Shown piece by piece: positions 42,320 to 50,348 of a stretch of 64,000 nt of DNA. The notes beneath the pieces are model-generated. The model ran no database searches. It saw only the letters and a list, made by a program, of their open reading frames with translations, and was not told where the DNA came from. Position 1 is the first letter of the stretch; the number at the start of each line of letters is the position of its first letter. This stretch comes from Salegentibacter sediminis (GTDB taxonomy: Bacteria > Bacteroidota > Bacteroidia > Flavobacteriales > Flavobacteriaceae), in NCBI RefSeq assembly GCF_002078605.1, contig NZ_MSJR01000008.1, positions 1 to 64,000 on the forward strand, in the 5' to 3' direction. The translations under genes were made by a program, and so were the position numbers.

Positions 42320-43657
42320 TTAATAATTAAACTCCAGTTTGTCTAAACCGGTTTGTATTTCTTCATCTTGCATAAAAAGATCCCAAAGTAAACCTGTTCG
42401 GTAGTTTTCTATCATAGTTATTATGGGTCCCTGGTCTATAGCCAGGTAACCATCGGCCACCCAGTTTTCTTCTTCAGAAAAAGCATCATAAAATCCATAA
42501 GGCCCCCATAGTTGATCTCCCATTTCTTCATAAAAATAGCGTAGGGCCTTCATAGATTCTTCCGGAGTATATGGGAAAGACGACAAAGCTGCTGTTGGCG
42601 TTATCACTCCCAAATCGTTTGCCGGACTATGCGCGGAATAACCTTCATAATTATCGCTGGCGGTAAAACCCCAACTGTTTTCTCCATAACCTTCATAATT
42701 CCGCGGATTATCTATCGCGTAATTATAATGAATTAGGCTATGGGCGGTGTTTTGCTGCCAGTAATTTGCGTATTGATCGCTCAGGTTTCGAGGATCAAGG
42801 CCTATAAAAGAATAATGGGCAAAGAATAAGGGACCGCCGTAAGATGGCCCAAGTGGTAACTCAAGTCCGTAATGTTGACGATTATTGACCATAGCGCCAT
42901 TTGATGCCCAACCCTGATGATAAACTTCAGGTTCAATGGAATGAGTGGGTGATGATGCTGCTAGTACATAAACCATTAGAGATTCATTCCACCCCTGAAT
43001 TTTCAAATCTTTTTGAAAATTATAGGTTGGGGACCAGTGCCAGTAAAGCACATTTTCTCCCTGGGTGTACCAATCCCATTCTACAGCTTTCCACAGTTCT
43101 GTAATTCGTTCTGAAATATTTGTTGCTTCAGAAAAATACTGTCGGTTTATAAGCAAACCCTGCATCAGGAAAGCAGTTTCTACAAGATCGCCACCATCAT
43201 CCATATCTCCGAAGGGACGTGTTTGGGCTATATCGTCTAAATACCAATGGGAAAAAGCGCCGTGATAGGTAGGAATTTCTTCCAAAAAGTCAAGAATTTT
43301 TTCCAGCCTTTCAACTGCTTCAGCTCTGCTTATCCAACCACGCTCTACAGCTACCGGAAAAGCCGCGAGGCCAAAACCGGAGCCTCCAATGGTAACAATA
43401 TTTCTTCCTTCACCTCCATAAGCATCATCCTGGGAGCGTTCACGCGCTAAGCCCGAATTTTCCCCGGCAAAATCCCAAAAATATTTAAAAGTAGTTTCCT
43501 GTACTTTTTCCAGTACTTCATCATCGCTAAGACTCTCCTCCCCGTCTTCATCCTTCCCTGCATCTGGATTATAAGGTTCCTGATAGCCTGGGCCAGTGTC
43601 GTTAGAACAAGCCGTAAAAATCAAAAACAATCCTAATACATACATAGTCCGAAGCAT
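42320..43657 (-). CDS. GH144-type endo-beta-1,2-glucanase, copy 2 (lipoprotein)
   Basis: A 445-residue lipoprotein from the ATG at 43657; the further upstream start at 43690 would spoil the signal peptide. The lipobox Cys is residue 17 ('FTACSND'), followed by an acidic linker ('DAGKDEDGEESLSDDE'). It shares the same motifs as copy 1, such as 'ETTFKYFWDFAGENSGLARE', 'VTIGGSGFGLAAFP' and 'YLAIDQGPIITMIENYRTGL'. A hairpin after the upstream lipoprotein gene separates this group from susC-susD. The acidic linker could help surface export. Confidence 0.77.
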   Translation of the reverse strand: MLRTMYVLGLFLIFTACSNDTGPGYQEPYNPDAGKDEDGEESLSDDEVLEKVQETTFKYFWDFAGENSGLARERSQDDAYGGEGRNIVTIGGSGFGLAAFPVAVERGWISRAEAVERLEKILDFLEEIPTYHGAFSHWYLDDIAQTRPFGDMDDGGDLVETAFLMQGLLINRQYFSEATNISERITELWKAVEWDWYTQGENVLYWHWSPTYNFQKDLKIQGWNESLMVYVLAASSPTHSIEPEVYHQGWASNGAMVNNRQHYGLELPLGPSYGGPLFFAHYSFIGLDPRNLSDQYANYWQQNTAHSLIHYNYAIDNPRNYEGYGENSWGFTASDNYEGYSAHSPANDLGVITPTAALSSFPYTPEESMKALRYFYEEMGDQLWGPYGFYDAFSEEENWVADGYLAIDQGPIITMIENYRTGLLWDLFMQDEEIQTGLDKLEFNY

Positions 43658-43778
43658 AATTTGATCTTTAAGAATTATTGAACTACCCAAAAAATTTCAG
43701 GTTAAAAAGCTAATAAAAAAGGTGTTTTAAAATCTAAGAATAGGTCTTTTCGCCAGAATAATTCTGGAGCAAGTCATT

Positions 43779-43814
43779 AAAAAAATCCCGGCACCGGAAA
43801 AGGATGCCGGGATT
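43779..43814 (-). terminator. Terminator-like hairpin inside the PUL operon
   Basis: AATCCCGGCA (43784-43793) pairs with TGCCGGGATT (43805-43814), and the minus strand then reads T residues. It follows the two-LamG lipoprotein gene. It may terminate or reduce transcription into the GH144 genes. Confidence 0.82.
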
Positions 43815-43823
43815 CATTTAAAA

Positions 43824-45554
43824 TTACTGGCCGATTTCGGCCTGAATCTCTTCCTGAGTAAGCGCTTTGTTGTAAAAACGCAGCTCATCCATAGAACTCT
43901 TATCTGAAAGGTGTCCCCAACCTGTAAATCTTGGAGCACCGGACATTACAGAAAGAAGATCTGCTCCGGTCCAGGAGATAGAATTACCTCCGAGATTATT
44001 ATTATTCACCGGTTTTCCATCGATGTAGACTATGGTCTCATTTTGAGCACTTGAAATGGTAAAAGCGACATGTACCCATTCTCCTTCGTAAGGCCCTATC
44101 GCTCCCCCATCGTTCCAACTTTCTCCAGCCCCTGTTCCCACATTCAACTTAAGTACAGGCACTCCATCTCTAAGTTCCCTGAAAAATCGGAGACCTGAAG
44201 TCCTTAGGTTTTGAGCATCTGGGTTCTCAGTATCTTCGGGGCTAATGGCAATTAAACCTGCATTTTCAGTGCTACCATCGAATTTATACCAGAAAGTGGC
44301 GCTAAATTCTTCGTTTTGAAGTCCTTCAGTAGGCAATGTTAAATAGGCGTTTTCGGCCCCGGCATAAGCATTCGTGCCGGCCGCCGCCTCTTCAGTTAAG
44401 CCCGGTTCACCTTCTACAACTACTTCCCTGTTGGATACCTGGTCTTTATAATCTCCCTCAAATGGCATATATAAAGTAACAGCGGCATCATCTACCATGG
44501 CGGCAATTTCTTCAGCAGATAAAGCTCTATTGAATAATCTTAATTCATCAATTAAACTGGTATCTGAATTGTGTCCCCATCCAGAAAAGTTTAATCCAGA
44601 TCCAACTACTAAATCTTCAACTCCGGTCCAATCGAATTGAGCATTGGTTAGTTCAGTAGATCCTACAGCAACACCATCAAAATATATAACGGTCCCCGCT
44701 GGAGAAAAACTCAGGGCTATATGCACCCATTCGCTATTGTCCTTATGAATCAAGCCTCCGTCATTCCAAACTTCACCGTCACCGGTTCCAATGTTCAGCT
44801 TAAATCGTTGATATTCCGGATCCTGATTATCTGTCTCTCTAAACAACCTAAACCCCTGGTTACGGTCATCATCATCGGTGGCGGTTAAGATACCCGCTTT
44901 ATCATTACTTGAATCCAGCTTATACCAAAATGCAGCTGTAAATTCATTACCCAATTCTTCTTGCTTAAGAGGTACTGAAACATAAGAATCATTGGCACCA
45001 CTATAGGCACCTGTACCTAAATAAGCATTGGAGGTAATTCCCGGATTTCCAGTTTCTTCTCCCATGTAAATATTCACCAACTCAGTAAAATCGGCATCAA
45101 ATGGCATATAGAAGAACTCCCCGGCATATCTCGGGGTATAAGGCGGCTCTTTACTAAAGTTTACAGTTTTGCTGGTGGTGTTTCCGGCAATATCTGTAGC
45201 CTTAATTGTTAAAGTGTGTTCGCCATTGGTTACCTGCTCAAAGGCAACCTGTTGCTTTACGATTCTGTAATCAAGGAAATCGTTGAAACTTGCGATCTGA
45301 TTTCCGTTCACCAATACTTCAATATTATCTACTTCAATATCGTCTTTTACTTCGAAACGGATATCAATTGCAGCTACCGGTTCAGGAACCTGAATGGTAG
45401 TTCCTTCATTGGGATACTGAATATTAATTTCTGGTGCTCCCGCATCAGGTCCCGGATCTACCTGTGTAAGTGGATCTATATTATCATAATCACAGGAAGC
45501 AAAACCAATAACGAGGAGCAAAAGTCCTATTGAAGATTTTATATAATTTTTCAT
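43824..45554 (-). CDS. Two-LamG surface glycan-binding lipoprotein
   Basis: A 576-residue lipoprotein (Cys21 in 'IGFASCDYDN') placed directly after susD, where surface glycan-binding proteins (SusE/F-like) usually lie. An Ig-like domain (about 40-130) is followed by two LamG/concanavalin-like domains (about 145-360 and 365-575). Their similar blocks 'WYKLDSS' / 'WYKFDGS' and 'DELRLFNRALSAEEIA' / 'DELRFYNKALTQEEIQ' suggest an internal duplication. It probably holds the glycan at the cell surface for SusC-SusD. The ligand is unknown. Confidence 0.82.
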   Translation of the reverse strand: MKNYIKSSIGLLLLVIGFASCDYDNIDPLTQVDPGPDAGAPEINIQYPNEGTTIQVPEPVAAIDIRFEVKDDIEVDNIEVLVNGNQIASFNDFLDYRIVKQQVAFEQVTNGEHTLTIKATDIAGNTTSKTVNFSKEPPYTPRYAGEFFYMPFDADFTELVNIYMGEETGNPGITSNAYLGTGAYSGANDSYVSVPLKQEELGNEFTAAFWYKLDSSNDKAGILTATDDDDRNQGFRLFRETDNQDPEYQRFKLNIGTGDGEVWNDGGLIHKDNSEWVHIALSFSPAGTVIYFDGVAVGSTELTNAQFDWTGVEDLVVGSGLNFSGWGHNSDTSLIDELRLFNRALSAEEIAAMVDDAAVTLYMPFEGDYKDQVSNREVVVEGEPGLTEEAAAGTNAYAGAENAYLTLPTEGLQNEEFSATFWYKFDGSTENAGLIAISPEDTENPDAQNLRTSGLRFFRELRDGVPVLKLNVGTGAGESWNDGGAIGPYEGEWVHVAFTISSAQNETIVYIDGKPVNNNNLGGNSISWTGADLLSVMSGAPRFTGWGHLSDKSSMDELRFYNKALTQEEIQAEIGQ

Positions 45555-45556
45555 AC

Positions 45557-47122
45557 CTATTTGTTTTGCTGGTTTAATATTGAATTCATCATGGCATTTG
45601 CTTCAAGAGGCAATGCATCTACCTGCGCCTGAGGATAAGGCAAATATTCCTTATCGGCCGAAAAGTTTCTTCCGCCATAACTTAGTTCTTCGTACTTATC
45701 ATTGCGAATCATATCAAAATATCTAATCCCCCATTCCATAGCAAATTCAGCAAATTTCTCCTCTAAAACCTGTTCATGGGTTACCCCGCTTAGATCGCCT
45801 AAACCTGCGCGATCTCTAACTAAATTTACGGCCTGATCGGCTGAAATGCTGTTTCCATTAGCTCCCAGAGTTAATGCTTCAGCATACATAAGAAGAATTT
45901 CAGAATAGCGAATTACGATCAAATTTTTTCCAGCACTATAATCATTTCTACCATCGGTTAATTGTTCAGACGGTAAATAATGCTTCCCGCTGGAAAAAAG
46001 GGCTCTTTCAAAATCGTTGATCACATCACCTGAAGGAGTAGTATTGTTTACAAAATCAGGAAGATCGGTATACCCATCGGCTTCCAGTTCAGCAATACCA
46101 CGATCGGTGAACAAGACACTGGTTTGCAATCTCACCTCTTCGTCCCGATCCAACATAAATTCAATAAACTTAAGACTAGGCTCATAGAAGCCCCAACCAC
46201 TTTGGGCATTTTCCCTTTTCGGAGTCCAGTTTTGTGGTCCAAATGGTGCATATAAATGATAGAGGGCATCTCCTGATGGCGTTCCATAATCTGAATATTG
46301 CAATTCCAATAAGCTTTCATTGCTTAACTCACCAGGCTTTTTGAAAAGCTGGTAAAAATCCGGATAAAGCTCAAATTTTCCGGAGCTGATTATCGCTCCG
46401 GCAGCATCTGCCACTTCCTGATGATTTCCCAGTTCCTGATGAGCGAGAGCTTTCAATGCATAAGCAGTATATTTGGTTACCCCACCTTGTATATCGGTTC
46501 GTTCATTAGGCCTGGCATCTGGCAGTTCCTGGATAGCCATATCCATCTGATCTGAAATAAATTGCATTACATTGGCTTTTGATGAAACCCCTTGTTGCAA
46601 TTCTTCCTCAGGCTGGTTGGAAGTAATAATGAATACATCTTCCCATACCCTGGCCAGATTAAAATGAAGCCAGGCTCTCATCACCATAATTTCCGCGATA
46701 TATTGGTCGGCTCTGGCTGCATCTTCTTCATTGGCAAATTCCCTGAAGTTTTCAAGCTGTAAAATGGCGGTATTCATATTGATAATATCATTGTAATGCA
46801 CATTCCACAGGGAATTATACATCCAGTAATCCTTGCTATATATGTACATATCAGTATCAGCAAAGGGTTGCTGGTCGCCTAAGCCGCCGGCATTCACATC
46901 GTCTCCCCTAACTCCCAGTAAGAGCGGTTCTTCCCAACCACGGGTAGCCAACTCATGGTAGGCACCAATTAAGGGTTGAATCATATTACTGGCATCGGTA
47001 TAATCAAGATCGCCGGTATTTAATTGCCCTTCCCGCACATCCAGCTTATCGTGACACGAGCTTAGACCCACTCCCATAACAAGGAACAGGATCAAAATTT
47101 TTGTTGAACTATATATCTTCAT
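45557..47122 (-). CDS. susD: SusD/RagB-family outer membrane glycan-binding lipoprotein
   Basis: A 521-residue lipoprotein (Cys23 in 'VGLSSCHDK') forming the lid of the SusC transporter. The helical TPR-like N-terminal half ('YDMLYIYSKDYWMYNSLWNVHYNDIINMN' is here split by reading) and the C-terminal 'KNLIVIRYSEILLMYAEAL' with 'VRDRAGL' match the SusD fold. It starts ten bases after the susC stop, and the LamG lipoprotein starts two bases after its own stop. Confidence 0.92.
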   Translation of the reverse strand: MKIYSSTKILILFLVMGVGLSSCHDKLDVREGQLNTGDLDYTDASNMIQPLIGAYHELATRGWEEPLLLGVRGDDVNAGGLGDQQPFADTDMYIYSKDYWMYNSLWNVHYNDIINMNTAILQLENFREFANEEDAARADQYIAEIMVMRAWLHFNLARVWEDVFIITSNQPEEELQQGVSSKANVMQFISDQMDMAIQELPDARPNERTDIQGGVTKYTAYALKALAHQELGNHQEVADAAGAIISSGKFELYPDFYQLFKKPGELSNESLLELQYSDYGTPSGDALYHLYAPFGPQNWTPKRENAQSGWGFYEPSLKFIEFMLDRDEEVRLQTSVLFTDRGIAELEADGYTDLPDFVNNTTPSGDVINDFERALFSSGKHYLPSEQLTDGRNDYSAGKNLIVIRYSEILLMYAEALTLGANGNSISADQAVNLVRDRAGLGDLSGVTHEQVLEEKFAEFAMEWGIRYFDMIRNDKYEELSYGGRNFSADKEYLPYPQAQVDALPLEANAMMNSILNQQNK

Positions 47123-47132
47123 AATAATCTTT

Positions 47133-50100
47133 TTAGAATTTTAAATTAACTCCCAACGTATAAATTGCCGGAACCGGATAAGTTTGTCTATCGACTCCGT
47201 TAGGAACTTCAGGATTAAATCCGTTATAGTCAAATACCGAAAGTGGTTTTTCCGCAGTAAAATAAATTCTGGTTTGCGGTAAACCTTCGGCTTCTATATT
47301 ATATGCTACCTGCACATTCTGAATACGGAAGAAGTCTCCATCCTCCACCCAGAAATCGCTTAATCGCTGATTCCAAGCCTTGCGAAGGCCTGCCGATGAT
47401 GGATAACTATTACTGGTCCCTTCTCCGTGCCATCTGTTAATAGCGAGATCAGCATCCATATTGGTATCCTGGGTGAAAATAATTTCTCCCCTTTTTCGGT
47501 TAAGAATCTTGTTTCCGGTTTGCGCGTAGACATCCATAGAGAATTCGAAGGCCTTATAGTTAACACCAATACTACCTCCAAAGGTATACTTTGGAAGAAA
47601 TGACCCCAGGATTACACGGTCGGCATCATCTATTACTCCATCCCCGTTCTGGTCACGGTAAATTAAATCTCCGGGAACAAGGCCGTTTTCAACTGCAATT
47701 GGATCTGAATCTATTTGTTGCTGATTTTGGTAAACTCCAATTCTTTCATATCCGTAAAAACCTAAAAGAGGGCCACCAAGCTCAGTTCGCTGTCTGAATT
47801 CAGCCGAACCGGAATCTATATATCCTCTTTCATCTTCAATTTCTATCGCTTCATTTTTAAGGCTTGTGAAGTTGGCTCCAATTCTGAAACTAAAATCATC
47901 AGAAACCTGTTGGCTCCAGTTAGCACTTAATTCCAGGCCTTCATTTCGAATAACTCCTGAGTTTCGATCTACACTTCGGTTTACAATAGGAATATAAACC
48001 GGTAAAATGGCATCCTGAGTATCACGAATGTAATAATCGGCATCTATGGATAACCTGCTGTCAAAAGTTTGCAGGTTTAAACCAAAGTTCTTTTCTTCGA
48101 TCACCTCCCAGGTATTATTGGAGAATACACTCGTAGAAGTAAGCCCTGTTCGCGGCTGGTCTCCAATAGGAGTGGTAATCACTTCAATGGTATTCGATCC
48201 TGCACTGGCATCTACATTATCATTTCCTAACTTCCCCCAACTGGCTCTGAATTTAAGAAAATCAAACACCTCATTATCGGCAAGAAAATCTTCATCAGAA
48301 GCAACCCAGCCAAGACCTACAGAAGGGAAGTATCCCCAGGGATCTAAGGTGAATTTTGAAGAACCATCGGCCCTAAGGGTTGCGTATAATAGGTACTTAT
48401 CTTTGTAATCATAGGCTACCCGCCCAAAGTAGGATACTCCATAAAACCTGGTACCTAATTCTTCTACATTATTGCTGAAGGAATCCTGATCTGCAAAATC
48501 AAGGTACCAGCTTGTTTCAAGACCAATGCCCGCGATATCATAACCTGTAGCTTCGAATCTATTACTGGCTTCATCTCTAAAGGAGGTACCCAACATTACC
48601 GTGAGGTCGTGATCTCCAAAGTTGTCATTATAGGTAAGCACATTATCCCAATACTGATTGGAAAAGTTATTATTTTCTCTTTTAATACTGGATCTTCTTT
48701 CAAAATTATTTCCTAAGGTATAGGGTAAGTTCACTTCCCTGTTTTCTAAACTGGAATAATCGTGACTGTAAGTTGTTTTAAAATCCAGTTTATCTTCTAT
48801 TAGCTCATACTGTAGAAACATAGTAGTGAGCAACTTTCTTATCTTAAGCCTGTTTTGATTATAGGCAAGATCCTGAAAAGGGTTTTGGGTTCCTCTGTAC
48901 CCAAGATTTTGTGCATTTGAATATTGAATTGGCCCGGCCTCTGTGTTGAGTTCATCGATCACAGGCATAACTGGTACGGCGAAATAAGCCCTGAACCAGG
49001 CTCCGTTTTCAGGAGCGTATTTCGTGGCATTACTAAATATAGTATTAACCCCGGCTTTAAAGCGATCGCTGATATCGACATCTACTTTAGACCGTATATT
49101 AAATCGTTCGTAATCGTTTTTCATATCCAGGATACCTTCCTGACCTGTATAGTTGGCCCCAACGGCATAAGCCACTTTTTCGCCCCCGCCGGAAGCAGAG
49201 ATACTATGGTTTTGAATGAGGCCTTCCCTAAGAATTTCCTTATACCAGTCGGTATTAACGGCTGGCACATTAGGATTTATCCGGCTTCGTCCATATCGCT
49301 GAATCGCATTCTCAATAAAATTAACATCGGCTTGAGAACCCGATTCCAAAGCCATGGTATAAAATTGTTCGGTATTGGCTAGTTTTACCACATTCTGTGC
49401 CCGTTGTATCCCGGTATAGCCATCATATTCAAATTGAACTTTCTGGTTTTTTCTCCCTGATTTAGTTTCAATAATCACTACTCCATTGGCAGCTCTTACT
49501 CCATAAATTGCAGAGGAAGAAGCATCCTTTAATATGTTAACAGATTTGATGTCCTTTGTATTCAAAAAATCTATATTATCATACAAAGCCCCATCTACTA
49601 CATATAAAACGTTGGTTGCGTCTCCAAAGGTCCCAACCCCCCTAATCCTAACAGTAGGAGATTCGCCAGGTGAACCGGAGTTTACAATTTGCACCCCTGA
49701 AACTTTCCCCTGTAACGACTGCATCACATTAGCAGTGGGCGTTTTTTCAATTTCCTCCGCATCAATATTAGCAATTGAGCCGGTGAGATCTCGCTTTTTC
49801 TGGCTACCATAACCCACTATAAGGACCTCTTCCAACTGCCCGGCATCTTCCTCCAGAGTAACATTATATTGGTCTTGAGAAGAAATCGTTATTTCCTGAG
49901 GTTTAAACCCTAAAAAGGTAACCCTGAAAACATCACCTTCTTCCACATCCTCCAATGTGAAATTTCCATCAAAATCGGTTATAGAAAAAATATTCTTGCC
50001 GATTACCTTAACCTCGGCCCCCGGTAGGGGCATTTCACTAGGGTCGACAATGACCCCACTAATTGTTTTAGTATCCTGGGCATACCCTGCAAGGGTAAAA

Positions 50101-50135
50101 AAGGAGACTAAAAGAGAAAATAATTTAAATTTCAT
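47133..50135 (-). CDS. susC: SusC-type TonB-dependent outer membrane transporter
   Basis: A 1000-residue TonB-dependent transporter that imports oligosaccharides with SusD. A signal peptide (ending near 'LAGYAQ') is followed by a carboxypeptidase-D-like regulatory domain ('ISGVIVDPSEMPLPGAEV', about 22-95), the plug with the SusC signature 'LKDASSSAIYGVRAANGVV', and a beta-barrel ending 'YTLGVNLKF'. Upstream lie the candidate operators. There is no extra anti-sigma-linked STN domain, so control by the neighbouring LuxR-type regulator is more likely than by an ECF sigma pair. Confidence 0.94.
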   Translation of the reverse strand: MKFKLFSLLVSFFTLAGYAQDTKTISGVIVDPSEMPLPGAEVKVIGKNIFSITDFDGNFTLEDVEEGDVFRVTFLGFKPQEITISSQDQYNVTLEEDAGQLEEVLIVGYGSQKKRDLTGSIANIDAEEIEKTPTANVMQSLQGKVSGVQIVNSGSPGESPTVRIRGVGTFGDATNVLYVVDGALYDNIDFLNTKDIKSVNILKDASSSAIYGVRAANGVVIIETKSGRKNQKVQFEYDGYTGIQRAQNVVKLANTEQFYTMALESGSQADVNFIENAIQRYGRSRINPNVPAVNTDWYKEILREGLIQNHSISASGGGEKVAYAVGANYTGQEGILDMKNDYERFNIRSKVDVDISDRFKAGVNTIFSNATKYAPENGAWFRAYFAVPVMPVIDELNTEAGPIQYSNAQNLGYRGTQNPFQDLAYNQNRLKIRKLLTTMFLQYELIEDKLDFKTTYSHDYSSLENREVNLPYTLGNNFERRSSIKRENNNFSNQYWDNVLTYNDNFGDHDLTVMLGTSFRDEASNRFEATGYDIAGIGLETSWYLDFADQDSFSNNVEELGTRFYGVSYFGRVAYDYKDKYLLYATLRADGSSKFTLDPWGYFPSVGLGWVASDEDFLADNEVFDFLKFRASWGKLGNDNVDASAGSNTIEVITTPIGDQPRTGLTSTSVFSNNTWEVIEEKNFGLNLQTFDSRLSIDADYYIRDTQDAILPVYIPIVNRSVDRNSGVIRNEGLELSANWSQQVSDDFSFRIGANFTSLKNEAIEIEDERGYIDSGSAEFRQRTELGGPLLGFYGYERIGVYQNQQQIDSDPIAVENGLVPGDLIYRDQNGDGVIDDADRVILGSFLPKYTFGGSIGVNYKAFEFSMDVYAQTGNKILNRKRGEIIFTQDTNMDADLAINRWHGEGTSNSYPSSAGLRKAWNQRLSDFWVEDGDFFRIQNVQVAYNIEAEGLPQTRIYFTAEKPLSVFDYNGFNPEVPNGVDRQTYPVPAIYTLGVNLKF

Positions 50136-50213
50136 ACGCTCGGTTTTTAACTGAATTTTACAGAAAGATACGTTCTTAGGTTATCTTCACGCAAACGATA
50201 TAGTACATTACCA

Positions 50214-50321
50214 CTACATCATAAAATTTTTACAGCTAAAATACTGATTTTAAGCTTTTTAAATGCGTTATGAAGTAAAAAATTAAAGAAATTTTAAGTA
50301 GATGATGTAGTAATGATGTAG
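50214..50321 (-). promoter_or_regulatory. Candidate operators upstream of susC (ATGATGTAG repeats)
   Basis: Two direct copies of ATGATGTAG lie at 50302-50310 and 50313-50321 on the plus strand, 11 bases apart, about one helical turn. A third copy in inverted orientation (CTACATCAT) lies at 50214-50222. All sit in the 213-base gap between the regulator stop and the susC start. Their position suggests binding sites for the LuxR-type regulator encoded next to them. Confidence 0.6.
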
Positions 50322-50348
50322 TTGATTTATCGTACTTTTCCGAGAATA

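Noticed and set aside
40917-43657. Glucoamylase function for the two GH144 proteins
   Set aside because: The glucoamylase label is an old family name; characterised members are endo-beta-1,2-glucanases, and the GH3/SusCD context agrees.
49534-49812. Plus-strand reading frames within susC and other minus-strand genes
   Set aside because: They are shadows of strongly coding genes and lack family features, signals or promoter boxes.
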